A stretch of 64,000 nt of DNA from an uncultured Eubacterium sp. (GCA_945939115.1 CAMEVC010000001.1:124001-188000), one strand, 5' to 3'; positions 1 through 9,621 are shown, counted from the stretch's first letter. The notes: a model not told the origin generated them from the letters alone. Made by a program: numbers and translations.

Positions 1-1
1 C

Positions 2-235
2 ATGATAAAGGTTGAATGTGGTCCGGAAAAAAGACAGCAGGTATCATCAATTGCAGATATTTTCCGCGCTAATATAGTAGATGTATCTAAGGAATCCATG
101 ATAATCGCTCTTACAGGAAGTCTTAGTAAGATGGATGCTTTTATTGGGCTACTTGAGGATTTCAACATAACAGAGGTTGCCAGAACAGGTATTACAGGAC
201 TTGCAAGAGGCAGCGCAGACATGAAAAAGATGTAA
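2..235 (+). CDS. ilvN: Acetolactate synthase small subunit, C-terminal part
   Basis: This is the 3' end of a gene that begins before the window; 77 codons are visible. The small regulatory subunit of acetohydroxyacid synthase binds the IlvB catalytic subunit and gives valine feedback control in the first shared step of branched-chain amino acid synthesis. The visible part matches the C-terminal domain of IlvN/IlvH: the IADIFRANIVDVS segment, the ALTGS segment and the closing GITGLARG motif. The ATG at the left edge is an internal methionine, not the start. It lies 65 bases before ilvC, the next enzyme in the pathway, so the two probably form an operon. The family call is firm; the N-terminal ACT domain cannot be seen. 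Confidence 0.9.
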   Translation: MIKVECGPEKRQQVSSIADIFRANIVDVSKESMIIALTGSLSKMDAFIGLLEDFNITEVARTGITGLARGSADMKKM

Positions 236-294
236 TATTTCATTGAGCACATCAATGAACTTTTACAATATAAAACACATTTATATGGAGGTAG

Positions 295-1326
<1,032 letters not shown>

Positions 1327-1346
1327 TCTTATCAGTGATATACTAA

Positions 1347-1376
1347 AGGCTGTCGCTTACGCGGCAGCCTTTTTTA
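1347..1376 (+). terminator. Rho-independent terminator after ilvC
   Basis: A 10-bp stem (AGGCTGTCGC with GCGGCAGCCT, one G-U pair) closes a 4-base loop and is followed by six T. It ends the ilvN-ilvC transcript. Read from the other strand the hairpin is intact but followed by a weak T tract, so it may also serve the minus-strand genes that converge on it. Confidence 0.85.
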
Positions 1377-1383
1377 CGCTCGA

Positions 1384-1530
1384 TTATTCATTTGTATTGT
1401 TGTTTTGTTTCTCTAATTCTTCCATATGTTCATCGTATTTCTTCTTGTATAAATACTGCGTTCTTTTGAACTGTAATCCTATTATTAAAGTTACAAGAAT
1501 AATAGCAACAATATTGATTAGCATTTTCAT
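1384..1530 (-). CDS. Small single-TM protein, 48 aa, downstream of the PIG-L gene
   Basis: A 48-codon frame begins with ATG at 1530, five bases after the stop of the upstream PIG-L deacetylase gene, and ends with TAA just before the ilvC terminator. A purine-rich AAGGAAGGG lies 10-15 bases before the start. The predicted protein starts with MKML and a hydrophobic stretch of about 17 residues (INIVAIILVTLIIGL), followed by a basic and then acidic, Asn-rich tail ending NNNTNE. That is the layout of a small single-pass membrane protein with a short cytoplasmic tail. I do not recognise a family. Tight coupling and good composition favour a real gene; the small size keeps confidence moderate. Confidence 0.5.
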   Translation of the reverse strand: MKMLINIVAIILVTLIIGLQFKRTQYLYKKKYDEHMEELEKQNNNTNE

Positions 1531-1534
1531 GGTA

Positions 1535-2980
1535 TTATTTTCCCTTCCTTCTATGTGAAGAGCGTCTCTTTCTTGATTGTATTAATGTGTAGTATCTGTT
1601 GATTAAAAATACTACAAGCAGAATAATGAATGCAATGGCTACAACTACAACTACTGATGACTTTTCGCGCTTCGAGCTTTTTTCTTTAGCGCTGCGGCTT
1701 TGCTCCTCAGCAATGCTCTGTTCCTCTGCAACAGAGGCAGCAATAGAACTCTCTATAGATTCCTTTTCAGCAGCTTCTCTTGCAAGTCGTTCCTGTTCTT
1801 CGTAGGTGGTAATATTTTCTAACATATCATTGCCTGTGTCATTGCCAACGAGGGTTCTGTACAGTCCGAAATCAGCACAACTGTATTCGTAATCATCAGA
1901 AACATAAAACCAGCACCACTGCTGAGAAACATGCTGCTTATAGGCTTCTGAGGCAATTTCAATAGCAGTACGGTTTCCCATATTTGCAAGGGGAACACGT
2001 AGATTTATGGTGATTTTGTTCTGGTCATACAGGTGGATGTAAGTCTTAGGAACATCCCATGTTCCATATTGAGATGCAGTTTCCGGATAAACAGAAGCAT
2101 CCTTGCTTGTGTCAACAGAATCTGCAACAGCATTAGATAAAATCATATGACCGCCATGTCCATACTCACCATTAAAGTCCTGCGTAACTACAACGAGCGG
2201 TTTAAATCTTCTTATTGTTCCTGTTATAAAGGATTTTAAATCCTCATAGTTATATTGTTTCTTGGCTGCTTCCAGAGTTGTGCTGTACAGGTCAGGAAAA
2301 TCACCGCATACAGGGTAGTTCTTTATTCCTGAAACCCATAATCCATCAAGCTTTTCATGCTCCCTGATTTTAGCTGTGGAGGTGAATTCACACATATATG
2401 CTACCTGAACAGCTAAATCCTGTCCACCTCCATAGGTTGCAAGTACGCCGCCGAGGAAAAGTATTTCATCGTCAGCATGAGTGGCAAAAACGAGTATGTC
2501 GGCTTTGTCACAAGGCTTCTTCCAGGTCTGTACCTGTGCCGGAGCCGTTCCGGAAGAATATGTATGAAGGTCGCATATAGCTTCTTTGGATGCAAATGTA
2601 ATAGTCATAGAGGTTGTTCCCTCAGGAATTTCAATATATTCATGAAGAAAACCATCTGTTCCGCAGTTGACAGTCTTATCATTGTAAGTGAGAGCCCACT
2701 GTGAAGGAACAAGATCCCATTTTATGTAGAGGGAATACATTGCCTCGGAACTTGTTATGACTATAGTGTCTCCGGATGAAAAGGATGTCCTCGTGTTGTA
2801 GGAACCATCTGTCATGCTGCTTACTCTGCCGCCATTGGACAGAGTTATATCCGGAGTGATTTCCGTGGCTTCTGATTCCTCAGCTCTTACCGGGATATTG
2901 AATAAAATGATTGCCAGAAATGTGGATGCGATTGTTAAAAACAGTCTGAGTATTCTGTTTTTTTTCTCAATTAAATACAT
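1535..2980 (-). CDS. Secreted/anchored PIG-L (LmbE-like) deacetylase
   Basis: PIG-L enzymes are Zn-dependent amidases that remove acetyl groups from N-acetylglucosamine derivatives. The central domain has the family motif ATHADDE (His168, Asp170-Asp171 with the start used here) and a later HGGH pair that would complete the zinc site. The N-terminus has a basic stretch and a hydrophobic segment ending VRAEESEA, a likely signal peptide. A beta-rich domain of about 110 residues precedes the catalytic domain. After it come an Arg/Glu/Ser-rich charged stretch, a strong transmembrane helix (VVVVVAIAFIILLVVFLI) and a basic tail, so the enzyme should face outward and be anchored at its C-terminus. 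I start it at 2980 because AAGGA lies upstream; the ATG at 3028 has no such site. The substrate is unknown; a cell-wall or surface glycan is plausible. Confidence 0.82.
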   Translation of the reverse strand: MYLIEKKNRILRLFLTIASTFLAIILFNIPVRAEESEATEITPDITLSNGGRVSSMTDGSYNTRTSFSSGDTIVITSSEAMYSLYIKWDLVPSQWALTYNDKTVNCGTDGFLHEYIEIPEGTTSMTITFASKEAICDLHTYSSGTAPAQVQTWKKPCDKADILVFATHADDEILFLGGVLATYGGGQDLAVQVAYMCEFTSTAKIREHEKLDGLWVSGIKNYPVCGDFPDLYSTTLEAAKKQYNYEDLKSFITGTIRRFKPLVVVTQDFNGEYGHGGHMILSNAVADSVDTSKDASVYPETASQYGTWDVPKTYIHLYDQNKITINLRVPLANMGNRTAIEIASEAYKQHVSQQWCWFYVSDDYEYSCADFGLYRTLVGNDTGNDMLENITTYEEQERLAREAAEKESIESSIAASVAEEQSIAEEQSRSAKEKSSKREKSSVVVVVAIAFIILLVVFLINRYYTLIQSRKRRSSHRRKGK

Positions 2981-3105
2981 AATTATATACCAGTCCTTGA
3001 ATAAAATATTTCTTATTATTATAAACATAACATGAAGATACTTTCAAGAACAACAAAGCATATGTTATAATAAAATTCAAATAAAACTTGGGAATATGAT
3101 TATTT

Positions 3106-4008
3106 ATGAAAAGACATGAAGATGCAAGACAGCGGCTTGGAATATATGGCCGTGGAATAGAGAGGATTAAACTTAAGAAAGCAGTTAATATTATAGAGAA
3201 AAGCTGTGACGGAATAATAGATGTGTTAGATGTGGGGCATGAGAAAGGATATGCTGAGAAGGGAAAATGCTCTGTAAGTGAAGGAGTTAATGCAGTATGC
3301 GATGCATTTGCACAGGGGCTTATTGATATGGCGGTGGTGGATATGCCATCTCTTGTAGAGATGTCCAAGACTGACGCAGAGCTGCCCTACGGTGTATGCA
3401 TATCGGGAATTCTTAAGCGTAATGACCCGAGATTCGTGATGGTAAGAAAGAAGAAAACAAGAGACCTTGTAAAGAATGCGAAAGTTGTGACAGATACTGA
3501 ACGCAATCACAGATGCATAAGCCGGTTGTATGACGGCGTGGAATGTGTGGTTGAACCGGATTTTGGGAAATGCTTTGATATGCTTGAAAATGACAAATGT
3601 GATGCTGTATTTGTACTGATGGATGACGTGAAGGCAGCCAGAAAGAATAAGAATTTTGGCTACAGGTATAATGTGATGGATTGTGGAGACTGTGTACCGG
3701 CACACGGAGAGGGAGTATATGCTGTTCTTACCAATGGCGTTGAGACTTGCGTACAATATGCCAGAGAGGTATCACATAAGGAGACTGCAGTCTGTTTTGA
3801 GATAGAGGAAGATGTAATAAGAAGAATTCTAATGAATGAGTTTGTGACAGATTGCGATGTGTATGCGCAGATTAAAGGAGACAGGCTGGAAGTATATGCC
3901 GAAGTTATGCATGTGAGGGGCGCTCTTAAGGTGAGTGAGAAGGACGAGCTTAAGAACCGGAATCTCATTGTGAGAAAAATAGTAGACAGAATTAGTAAAA
4001 GTATGTAA
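3106..4008 (+). CDS. Degenerate hydroxymethylbilane synthase (HemC) homologue
   Basis: HemC polymerises four porphobilinogens in tetrapyrrole synthesis. This 300-residue protein aligns with HemC along its whole length: LGIYGRG with the N-terminal TRxS region, IDMAV with the DLAVHS region, GILKRNDPRFVMV with the EREDPRDAFV segment, VPAHGEGVYAV with LPAVGQGAVGI, and HKETAVCFEIEEDVIRRIL with HHETALRVTAERAMNTRL. The catalytic parts are missing. The HSxKD segment with the essential Lys and Asp is replaced by VDMPS, the SSLRRQ double arginine by TERNHR, and the cofactor cysteine falls at Phe246 in an ungapped alignment (Cys250 is four residues on). It is probably not an active deaminase. It may bind a ligand, but the role is unknown. 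The mecA gene follows 47 bases later on the same strand. Confidence 0.65.
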   Translation: MKRHEDARQRLGIYGRGIERIKLKKAVNIIEKSCDGIIDVLDVGHEKGYAEKGKCSVSEGVNAVCDAFAQGLIDMAVVDMPSLVEMSKTDAELPYGVCISGILKRNDPRFVMVRKKKTRDLVKNAKVVTDTERNHRCISRLYDGVECVVEPDFGKCFDMLENDKCDAVFVLMDDVKAARKNKNFGYRYNVMDCGDCVPAHGEGVYAVLTNGVETCVQYAREVSHKETAVCFEIEEDVIRRILMNEFVTDCDVYAQIKGDRLEVYAEVMHVRGALKVSEKDELKNRNLIVRKIVDRISKSM

Positions 4009-4055
4009 TAATTATATTTTGAAATATATTTATTATTTATTTGAAAAGAGGATAT

Positions 4056-4817
4056 ATGGAATTTAGGAAAATTGATGACAGAAAGTTCCAGTGCCTTCTT
4101 GATGAGGAGGATTTGGAAGATAATAATATTTCACTGGATGATTTCTTTAAAAACGATACAGAGAAAATTCACAATCTGCTCGATGTTGTGATGGAGGAAG
4201 CGCAGAAGAGCATTGGCGTTACATTAAGCGGTGAGATTATGTCGCTTCAGTTAGCGCCTCAGCCGGACAGGTCTATTCTGCTTACTGTCTCATCAGGGAA
4301 GGATGATTTGAGCAATATGCTTAGAAAAGCCGGAGAGTCTATTTCTAAAGCTTTTTCTAAACCGGAGAAGAGCAATGTGATTAAGAATGGTGATGACAGA
4401 GTGAAGAATGCACCATTTGAGACATTTGGAGACAGTCTTGATAAGTTTGAGATTTCAGAAGATGAAGAGAAGGAACTTAAGAAGAGCAGAGAAGAGAAAA
4501 AGAGCAGTAATATTCTCAAGGCAGGTGTGGGCGTATTCAGATTGAAAAGTTTTGATGATTTCGAGGATATGTGTGCGCAGACAGGCAGAACATGGGGAAT
4601 TAACAATGCATTGTATCAGGATGAGAAGAGCGGAGAATACTATCTTGTACTTGAGAAGGGCAGATGCGCACAGGAAAAGTACAGGAGTCTGCTCAATCTA
4701 TTGATGGAATACAGTGAATTTGATTCTTCCAGGGAAGAGAGAACTGCATACATAAAAGAGCATTATAGGACTGTGATTTCAAGTAATGCAATAAACACTG
4801 TCAAGAAATATTTATAA
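4056..4817 (+). CDS. mecA: MecA-type adaptor for the ClpC protease
   Basis: MecA-family adaptors deliver substrates such as ComK to ClpCP. The 253-residue product begins MEFRKIDDRKFQCLL and has the N-terminal pattern of the family (EDLEDNNISLDDFFKN, then DVVMEEAQ). An acidic, Lys/Glu-rich linker at about residues 100-165 leads to a C-terminal alpha/beta domain (VFRLKSFDDFEDMC ... YYLVLEKG) that would contact ClpC. The start at 4056 is chosen because AGAGG lies six bases before it; an in-frame ATG at 4041 lacks this. The HemC-like gene lies just upstream on the same strand. The sequence is diverged from Bacillus MecA, but domain order and length fit. Confidence 0.8.
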   Translation: MEFRKIDDRKFQCLLDEEDLEDNNISLDDFFKNDTEKIHNLLDVVMEEAQKSIGVTLSGEIMSLQLAPQPDRSILLTVSSGKDDLSNMLRKAGESISKAFSKPEKSNVIKNGDDRVKNAPFETFGDSLDKFEISEDEEKELKKSREEKKSSNILKAGVGVFRLKSFDDFEDMCAQTGRTWGINNALYQDEKSGEYYLVLEKGRCAQEKYRSLLNLLMEYSEFDSSREERTAYIKEHYRTVISSNAINTVKKYL

Positions 4818-4839
4818 ATGTTGAATACAGGAGGGAATT

Positions 4840-5910
4840 ATGAGATATCCGGATTTTCTCTCCGAAGGCGGAACAATAGGCTTCGTTGCACCATCCTTTG
4901 GATGTGCAACGGAGCCTTATAAAACAGCTTTCGGAATGGCACTCGACAAATTTACACAACTGGGGTATGCGCTGGATTTAGGGCCAAACTGTTACGAGTC
5001 TAAAGGGATTGGAATCAGCAACACGCCACAGGCCTGCGCAGCAGAGCTTACACAGATGTACGAAAGCAGTGAAAGCGATGTGCTTATATCCTGCGGCGGT
5101 GGAGAACTGATGTGTGAAATACTGGAATATGTGGATTTTGATACAATAAAGAATGCAAAACCAAAGTGGTATCTTGGATATTCGGATAATACTAATTTCA
5201 CATTTTTGCAGAATACCATATGTGATACAGCAGCAGTTTATGGACCATGCGCAGGTGCATTTGCCATGAAGGAATGGCATGACAGCCTTAAGGACACATT
5301 TGATGTGCTGTGCGGGAATGGGTTTAAGGATTGCGGCAGAGGTATGGAAAAGACACTGCATGGGTATGACACATGGGAGAGGGAGTCTTTTAAGAATGAG
5401 GATAATCCTGCTCCCCAGTACAATCTTACAGAGAAGAAATTGTTAAGAAAATATATGGGAGACCGCAAGGTTAATGATACAGAAAATGTTTCATTTAAGG
5501 GAAGACTGATAGGTGGATGCATGGACTGTCTGGTCAACCTGACAGGGACAACCTTTGACGCCGTGGGCTCTTTTAACCGGAAATATGCCAAAGAGGGAAT
5601 AGTCTGGTTTCTGGAAAGCTGTGACCTGAATGTTTTTGCAATAAGAAGAGCGATGTGGCAGATGGATAATGCAGGATGGTTTGATAATGTAAAGGGATTT
5701 CTTATTGGAAGACCGCTTTGCTTTGGAGAGGAAATGATGGGACTTAACCAGTATGATGCTGTGCTTTCGGTGGCTGCCAAATACAATGTGCCTGTCATAA
5801 TGGATTGTGACTTTGGACATCTGTCTCCATCAATGCCAATAATAAGCGGTTCTTTTGCCGAAATTAATTCTAAGGATAATGACCTTTCTATCACATACAG
5901 ATTAATCTGA
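4840..5910 (+). CDS. LD-carboxypeptidase / MccF-like serine peptidase (family S66)
   Basis: Family S66 enzymes cleave the L-Lys/D-Ala bond of muropeptide tetrapeptides during wall recycling, or inactivate microcin C-type compounds (MccF). The protein starts with the typical IGFVAPSFG strand. The nucleophile elbow is GYSDNT (Ser115), with Glu259 in FLESCD and His327 in CDFGHLSP, so the Ser-Glu-His triad is complete. At 356 residues it is longer than LdcA (about 305) and close to the longer MccF-like branch; the insert at about residues 165-215 supports that. No signal peptide is seen, so it is probably cytoplasmic. The exact substrate is uncertain. Confidence 0.85.
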   Translation: MRYPDFLSEGGTIGFVAPSFGCATEPYKTAFGMALDKFTQLGYALDLGPNCYESKGIGISNTPQACAAELTQMYESSESDVLISCGGGELMCEILEYVDFDTIKNAKPKWYLGYSDNTNFTFLQNTICDTAAVYGPCAGAFAMKEWHDSLKDTFDVLCGNGFKDCGRGMEKTLHGYDTWERESFKNEDNPAPQYNLTEKKLLRKYMGDRKVNDTENVSFKGRLIGGCMDCLVNLTGTTFDAVGSFNRKYAKEGIVWFLESCDLNVFAIRRAMWQMDNAGWFDNVKGFLIGRPLCFGEEMMGLNQYDAVLSVAAKYNVPVIMDCDFGHLSPSMPIISGSFAEINSKDNDLSITYRLI

Positions 5911-5970
5911 TGTGCATATGAAGAAGAGAGGAACAGGAAAAGCAGCATAGGAAAAGCAGGGAATTAGCAA

Positions 5971-5999
5971 TTGAAAAACAGTGCACAATAAGATAAAAT
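5971..5999 (+). promoter_or_regulatory. Predicted SigA promoter for the leu dehydratase genes
   Basis: TTGAAA and TAAAAT are separated by 17 bases, about 60 bases before the fused dehydratase gene. No T-box or long leader fits in the short leader. A small hairpin (CCCTG/CAGGG) at about 6031-6045 precedes the ribosome site. This is pattern matching only. Confidence 0.45.
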
Positions 6000-6056
6000 A
6001 TATAATTAGCTGTAAATATTTCCCTGTCAGCAGGGATAAGTAAAGAGGAGAAAACT

Positions 6057-7823
6057 ATGGGTAAAATATTCAAATTTGACAAAGATGTTGATACAGACCA
6101 GATTATAGCGTCCCAGTATCTTTTATTTCCTACAATTGATGAGATGAAGAGCCATACATTTGAATCGCTGGATTCGGAGTTTGCATCTGAAGTAAAGCCT
6201 GGAGATTTCGTGGTTGCAGATGACAACTTTGGATGCGGTTCATCAAGGGAACAGGCTCCAAGCGTGCTTAAGGCACTGGGTGTCAAGGCTGTTATCGCTA
6301 AATCATTTGCCAGAATATTTTATCGGAATGCAATTAATATAGGACTTCCTGTTATAGTGTGTAAGGAGCTTCATGATGAGGTGTCTGCAGGAGATGAGTG
6401 TGAGCTCTCACTTGAAGAAGGTATTATTTCTGTTAAGGGAAAGACATATACCTGTACCAAGCTTCCTGCCAAGATGCAGGGAATATTGAATCAGGGTGGA
6501 CTTATCGCATCCTTAAATGATGCAGAGACACCTGATGATGGAGTGGCAGCACAGAAGAATAATACCTCAGAAAAGCATGGAATGACAATAGCTGAGAAAA
6601 TCATTGCAGGAGCAGCAGGGCTTGAGAGTGTAAAAGCAGGTGATATTGCCACAGTAACTTTGGACAGGCTGATGAGCAATGATGGAACAACACATCTTAC
6701 TATAGATATGTATAATAAGTTAAAGAACCCACATATTGCAGACACAAGCAAGCTGGTATGGATAGTTGACCACAATATTCCGTCAGACAGTCCCAAGACA
6801 GCAGCTTCCCAGAAGAAGATGAGAGACTTCGCCAGAGAGAATGGAATAACGTTCTATGAGGGTGAGGGAGTGTGTCACCAGGTTATGATGGAGAACCATG
6901 TAGTTCCGGGTGAACTTATATTCGGAGCTGACAGCCATACATGTGCTTACGGTGCGCTGGGAGCATTCGGTACAGGTGTAGGATGTACAGATTATCTCTA
7001 TGCAATGGTGACAGGAACATCATGGGTAATGGTTCCGGGAACAATCAGATTCAATCTTAAGGGCAGACTGAATGAGGGCGTTTATGCAAGAGACCTTATT
7101 CTTTCAATTATTGGAAAGATAGGAGCTAACGGTGCGAACTATAAGGCAATGGAGTTTGCAGGAGAAGGCTTACATAATCTTACTATGGCAGACAGAATAT
7201 CAATCTGTAATCTCTGTGTTGAGGCAGGTGCCAAGACAGCACTTATGGAAGTGGATGACATCGCTATGGATTACCTTAAGGAACATGGAAGAGAGCCGAA
7301 GGCCTGCTTTACTTCTGATGAGGATGCTGTTTTTGAGCAGGTATTTGATATTGATTTAAGCGAAATAGTTCCTATTGTTGCAAAGCCGCATTTTGTTGAT
7401 AATGTAGTTCCTGCTAAGGAATCCGCAGGAGTTAAGATAGACGAAGCATTTCTCGGTTCATGTAACAATGGACGAATTGAGGATTTGAGAGTGGGAGCTG
7501 CTATTATCAAGGGCAGAAAAGTTGCTCCAAAGGTGAGATTTCTTGTGGTTCCTGCCAGCAGAAGCGTATATCTTCAGGCAATGAAGGAAGGACTTCTGGA
7601 TATATTTATGGATGCAGGCGCAATTGTGATGAATCCTAACTGTTCAGTATGCTGGGGAAGCTGTCAGGGTGTTATCGGAGAGGGTGAGACTCTTATAAGC
7701 ACAGGAACAAGAAACTTCAAAGGACGTGCGGGACACAAGGATTCATATGTTTATCTTGCGTCAGCAGCTACAGTTACAGCGTCAGCCATAAAAGGTGAGA
7801 TTACTACAGCAGATATGCTTTAA
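6057..7823 (+). CDS. Fused aconitase-family hydro-lyase (LeuD-like + LeuC-like)
   Basis: The 588-residue protein joins a LeuD-type swivel domain (residues 1 to about 165, with DVDTDQIIASQYL and FGCGSSREQAP) to a LeuC-type catalytic region (about 175-588, with DHNIPSD and GADSHTCAYG). The three [4Fe-4S] ligands are present: Cys469 in GSCNNGR, Cys529 and Cys532 in NPNCSVC. The usual Thr of SCTNGR is Asn here. Swivel-first order is unlike classical aconitase A and recalls AcnB. A separate leuD and leuC follow directly, so a second, different substrate is likely: candidates are citramalate, homoaconitate or dimethylmalate-type acids. The swivel specificity loop reads YLLFPT here and YLALKT in the separate LeuD. 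AGAGGAG precedes the ATG. The substrate is not established. Confidence 0.85.
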   Translation: MGKIFKFDKDVDTDQIIASQYLLFPTIDEMKSHTFESLDSEFASEVKPGDFVVADDNFGCGSSREQAPSVLKALGVKAVIAKSFARIFYRNAINIGLPVIVCKELHDEVSAGDECELSLEEGIISVKGKTYTCTKLPAKMQGILNQGGLIASLNDAETPDDGVAAQKNNTSEKHGMTIAEKIIAGAAGLESVKAGDIATVTLDRLMSNDGTTHLTIDMYNKLKNPHIADTSKLVWIVDHNIPSDSPKTAASQKKMRDFARENGITFYEGEGVCHQVMMENHVVPGELIFGADSHTCAYGALGAFGTGVGCTDYLYAMVTGTSWVMVPGTIRFNLKGRLNEGVYARDLILSIIGKIGANGANYKAMEFAGEGLHNLTMADRISICNLCVEAGAKTALMEVDDIAMDYLKEHGREPKACFTSDEDAVFEQVFDIDLSEIVPIVAKPHFVDNVVPAKESAGVKIDEAFLGSCNNGRIEDLRVGAAIIKGRKVAPKVRFLVVPASRSVYLQAMKEGLLDIFMDAGAIVMNPNCSVCWGSCQGVIGEGETLISTGTRNFKGRAGHKDSYVYLASAATVTASAIKGEITTADML

Positions 7824-7834
7824 GGAGGATTATT

Positions 7835-8329
7835 ATGAACGAGAAATTTAGTGGTAAAGTATGGGTTCTCGGGGATGACATAGATACAGATATCATTATT
7901 CCTACAGAATATCTTGCCTTAAAGACAGTTGAAGATATGAAACCATACGCATTTTCACCATTAAGGCCTGAGCTTGCAGGTCAGATTAAGCCTGGGGACA
8001 TAATTGTTGCAGGAAAGAATTTCGGCTGCGGCTCTTCAAGAGAGCAGGCTCCGGAGGTAATCAAGGCACTTGGTATCAAATGTGTAATTGCTAAGTCATA
8101 TGCCAGAATATTCTTTAGAAATTCTATTAATAACGGACTTCTCCTTATAGAGAATGCTGATTTACACGATGCTGTCAAAGAAGGAGATACTATTGAGGTT
8201 GAGGTAAATGCACAGATTACCCACAATGGAAAAGGATATCCGATTGCATCACTTCCTGATAACCTTGTGGATATTCTTAATGCCGGTGGTCTGGTAAAGG
8301 CTATGAGAAAGCTTAACGGACTTGATTAG
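7835..8329 (+). CDS. leuD: 3-isopropylmalate dehydratase small subunit
   Basis: LeuD supplies the swivel domain of isopropylmalate isomerase, which moves the hydroxyl group of 2-isopropylmalate in leucine synthesis; it pairs with LeuC. The 164-residue product has the family motifs DDIDTDIIIPTEYL near the start and NFGCGSSREQAP at about residues 64-75, and ends with a short helical tail. It begins 11 bases after the fused dehydratase gene behind AAGGAGG, and leuC follows within 16 bases, so all three are co-transcribed. Length is typical of the short, archaeal/clostridial-type LeuD. Assignment to leucine synthesis rests on pairing with the canonical LeuC next door. Confidence 0.9.
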   Translation: MNEKFSGKVWVLGDDIDTDIIIPTEYLALKTVEDMKPYAFSPLRPELAGQIKPGDIIVAGKNFGCGSSREQAPEVIKALGIKCVIAKSYARIFFRNSINNGLLLIENADLHDAVKEGDTIEVEVNAQITHNGKGYPIASLPDNLVDILNAGGLVKAMRKLNGLD

Positions 8330-8344
8330 AAGATGGAGGATATG

Positions 8345-9586
8345 ATGGGACACACAATTATTGAGAAGATAATCGGAAGAAATATCGGAAAAGAAGTAAA
8401 ACCGGGAGATATTGTGACTGTCAATGTAGACAGAGTTATGATACATGATATATTTATTCCCTTTGTAAAGGAAAAGTTCGAGGAGATGGGTTTTACTAAA
8501 ATATGGGATCCGGACAAAGCGGTTCTTATATACGACCATCTTGTGCCTGCAAGCCAGGTTGACGATACAAGACATTTCCGCGTAGGCAATGAATTTGTTG
8601 AAAAATATGGTATGAAGAACATCCATCGTTCAGACGGAATCTGCCATCAGTTAATGACGGAAGCAGGATATGTAAAGCCGGGAGATATCGCATTCGGTAC
8701 AGACAGCCACACGACAACATATGGATGTGTAGGTGCATTTTCATCGGGAATCGGTTATACAGAGATGGCAAGTGTACTTGGAACAGGCACGATGTGGGTA
8801 AAGGTTCCTCAGACCATTAAGGTTACTGTTAATGGTAAACTGCCTGCCAATGTGCGTTCTAAGGATATTATATTAAGACTTATCGGCGACCTGGGAGCAG
8901 ACGGAGCTACATATCAGGCTCTTGAGTTTACTGGTTCAACAATAGATGATATGTCAATTGCCAGCCGTATGACAATGTCTAACATGGCAATCGAGGCTGG
9001 TGCCAAATGTGCTCTTTTCACGCCTGATGAGAAGACAGCAGAGTATTGTAATATTACTCTTACAGAGGACATGAAGAACTTGAAGTCAGATGCAGACGCA
9101 CAGTATGTAAGAGAAATAACATATAATGCAGAAGAACTTGTCCCTGTGCTTGCATGTCCTTCGCAGGTAGATAATATTAAGCCAGTGACAGAGCTTGCGG
9201 GAACAGCGGTTGATCAGGTGTTCATTGGTTCATGTACTAATGGAAGACTTGAAGACCTTCAGTGTGCAGCTGCAATTCTTAAAGGGAAAAAGGTTGCTCC
9301 ATTTGTGAAGCTTATAGTAACTCCGGCGAGCCGTAAGATATACAAGGAAGCTCTTGAGGATGGTACATTAGAGACGCTTGTGGAAGCAGGAGCAATAGTA
9401 ACGCATCCGGGATGTGGATTGTGCTGTGGACGTACAGGCGGAATTCTTACAGATGACGAGGTAGTGGTAGCAACAAACAACAGAAACTTCCTTGGAAGAA
9501 TGGGAACAAGCAAAGTTAAAATATTCCTTGCGTCACCGGCCACAGCTGCAGCCAGTGCTGTTGCAGGAAAGATAGTTGAGGCTTAA
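8345..9586 (+). CDS. leuC: 3-isopropylmalate dehydratase large subunit
   Basis: LeuC is the [4Fe-4S] catalytic subunit partnering LeuD. The protein (413 residues with this start) has DHLVPAS, FGTDSHTTTYG and the cluster ligands Cys297 (GSCTNGR), Cys357 and Cys360 (HPGCGLCCG), all canonical. The start at 8345 gives MGHTIIEK, like other LeuC N-termini, and places GGAGG five bases upstream; the in-frame ATG at 8333 would put that site inside the gene. It ends the three-gene dehydratase operon. Downstream lies a long palindrome rather than a simple terminator. Confidence 0.92.
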   Translation: MGHTIIEKIIGRNIGKEVKPGDIVTVNVDRVMIHDIFIPFVKEKFEEMGFTKIWDPDKAVLIYDHLVPASQVDDTRHFRVGNEFVEKYGMKNIHRSDGICHQLMTEAGYVKPGDIAFGTDSHTTTYGCVGAFSSGIGYTEMASVLGTGTMWVKVPQTIKVTVNGKLPANVRSKDIILRLIGDLGADGATYQALEFTGSTIDDMSIASRMTMSNMAIEAGAKCALFTPDEKTAEYCNITLTEDMKNLKSDADAQYVREITYNAEELVPVLACPSQVDNIKPVTELAGTAVDQVFIGSCTNGRLEDLQCAAAILKGKKVAPFVKLIVTPASRKIYKEALEDGTLETLVEAGAIVTHPGCGLCCGRTGGILTDDEVVVATNNRNFLGRMGTSKVKIFLASPATAAASAVAGKIVEA

Positions 9587-9621
9587 GAAATCGAATTGAA
9601 TAGATAATAGAGGTATAGACT

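Noticed and set aside
3106-4008. Calling this a working hemC (porphobilinogen deaminase)
   Set aside because: The lysine/aspartate and double-arginine catalytic motifs are missing and the cofactor cysteine does not align, so only a homology call is supported.
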